NCBI GenBank assembly: GCA_905236265.1
Contig: CAJOOV010000280.1
Span: forward strand, 1-6,578
Length of the DNA: 6,578 nucleotides
Reading direction: 5' to 3'
From: an uncultured Oscillospiraceae bacterium
GTDB lineage: Bacteria > Bacillota > Clostridia > Oscillospirales > Oscillospiraceae
Shown: in pieces, positions 6,184 to 6,578 of the stretch
Layout: each line of letters begins with the position of its first letter
Numbering within the stretch: the stretch's first letter is position 1
Translations under genes and position numbers: made by a program
The notes under the pieces: model-generated
Seen by the model: the letters and a program-made list of their open reading frames with translations, nothing else
What the model was told of the DNA's origin: nothing
The model's database searches: none

Positions 6184-6203
6184 ATTGTTAAAGAAATAAC
6201 AAT
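6184..6203. repeat. 7-bp inverted repeat with 6-nt spacer next to the integrase stop codon
   Basis: ATTGTTA (6184-6190) and TAACAAT (6197-6203) are perfect inverted copies around AAGAAA. The right arm reaches the last base of the recombinase stop codon. It could be an AT-rich weak terminator for the minus-strand gene. Its geometry also resembles the core of a tyrosine-recombinase site, short arms around a 6-8 nt crossover region, but there is no second copy in the window to support that. Confidence 0.4.
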
Positions 6204-6578
6204 CATGTCTCCGGCTCCTTGTGCCGCTTGGGGAGATGGGAGAGGGGGTTCAGGGCGGCGGCGTCAGCCAGATTCTCGCTGCTGACATGGGTGTAAATCT
6301 GGGTGGTGTTGAGATGGTCGTGGCCGAGCACCTCCTGCAGGGTGCGCACGTCTACGCCGCTTTGCAGCATCAATGTGGCGGCAGTGTGGCGCAGCTTGTG
6401 GGAGGAATACAGGGAGGCATCCAGACCGGCAGCCTTCAGCGTGTTTTTTACCATGAGGTGAACAGCGCTTTTGGAAATGCGCTTTCGCTGGTTGCTGACA
6501 AACAGAGCTTCCGGCTCGATCAGGGTCATGGCATTGCGCACGGTCAAATAGTCGTCCAGAGCGTCGATGCAGCTGTCG
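6203..6578 (-). CDS. Tyrosine recombinase/phage integrase family, C-terminal catalytic part (5' partial)
   Basis: The minus-strand frame is open from the right edge (DSCIDALDDY precedes the internal TTG at 6547), so only the last ~124 residues are present. Numbering from that TTG (as M1), the family's C-terminal active-site residues are all present: H50 and R53 in HKLRHTAATLM, H76 in LGHDH and the nucleophile Y85 in IYTHV. The first catalytic Arg and the Lys expected upstream are outside the window. LFVSNQRKRIS followed by the helix leading to AAGLD is typical of XerC/D-like and Tn/phage integrases. The protein ends in a basic LPKRHKEPET tail. The gene is convergent with spoIVA, with a terminator between. 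Whether it belongs to a mobile element or is a resident Xer-type recombinase cannot be decided from this fragment. Confidence 0.92.
   Translation of the reverse strand, partial: DSCIDALDDYLTVRNAMTLIEPEALFVSNQRKRISKSAVHLMVKNTLKAAGLDASLYSSHKLRHTAATLMLQSGVDVRTLQEVLGHDHLNTTQIYTHVSSENLADAAALNPLSHLPKRHKEPET

Noticed and set aside
2711..6206. AACAATCA present at 2711-2718 and 6199-6206, as possible att repeats flanking the spore cluster
   Set aside because: Eight bases is too short to exceed chance in 6.5 kb, and spore morphogenesis genes are not expected cargo.

Overview
The window looks like a chromosomal stretch from an endospore-forming, moderately GC-rich Clostridia bacterium. A gut Oscillospirales relative is my best guess, but there is no taxonomic marker here. 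The evidence is three recognisable spore-coat morphogenesis proteins (SpoVM, SipL/DUF3794-LysM, SpoIVA), strong AGGAGG-type ribosome binding sites, TTG starts and a secreted GH25/FN3 muramidase. The pairing of SipL with SpoIVA is the clostridial version of coat anchoring; Bacilli use SpoVID.

Layout. (1) Positions 1-2681 (+) hold most of a large secreted-type protein: a GH25 muramidase domain, seven fibronectin-III-like repeats and a Pro/Ser/Glu-rich repeat tail. Its reading frame is open to the left edge, so the true start and any signal peptide lie outside. (2) Positions 2735-2790 form a hairpin followed by a short T run, probably its terminator, although the 3' arm doubles as the ribosome binding site of the next small gene. 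(3) Positions 2789-2938 encode a 49-residue hydrophobic hairpin protein of unknown function (TTG start). (4) Positions 2959-3027 encode a 22-residue SpoVM homologue, too short for normal gene callers. (5) A good sigma-E-type promoter sits at 3041-3069. (6) Positions 3119-4639 encode SipL, and (7) 4653-6131 encode SpoIVA, 13 nt downstream and probably co-transcribed. (8) A strong 14-bp hairpin at 6134-6170 closes the cluster. (9) From 6203 to the right edge, on the minus strand, lies the C-terminal catalytic part of a tyrosine recombinase, convergent with spoIVA.

How the genes work together. In B. subtilis, SpoVM is a curvature-sensing amphipathic peptide that marks the forespore surface. SpoIVA is an ATPase that polymerises there into the coat basement layer. 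In C. difficile, SipL binds SpoIVA through its LysM domain and is needed to localise the coat. This window places all three side by side, with an unrecognised membrane-hairpin protein directly upstream of spoVM. It reads as a compact mother-cell operon for building the coat basement. The unknown small protein is the most interesting candidate for a new component. The muramidase and the recombinase look like unrelated neighbours.
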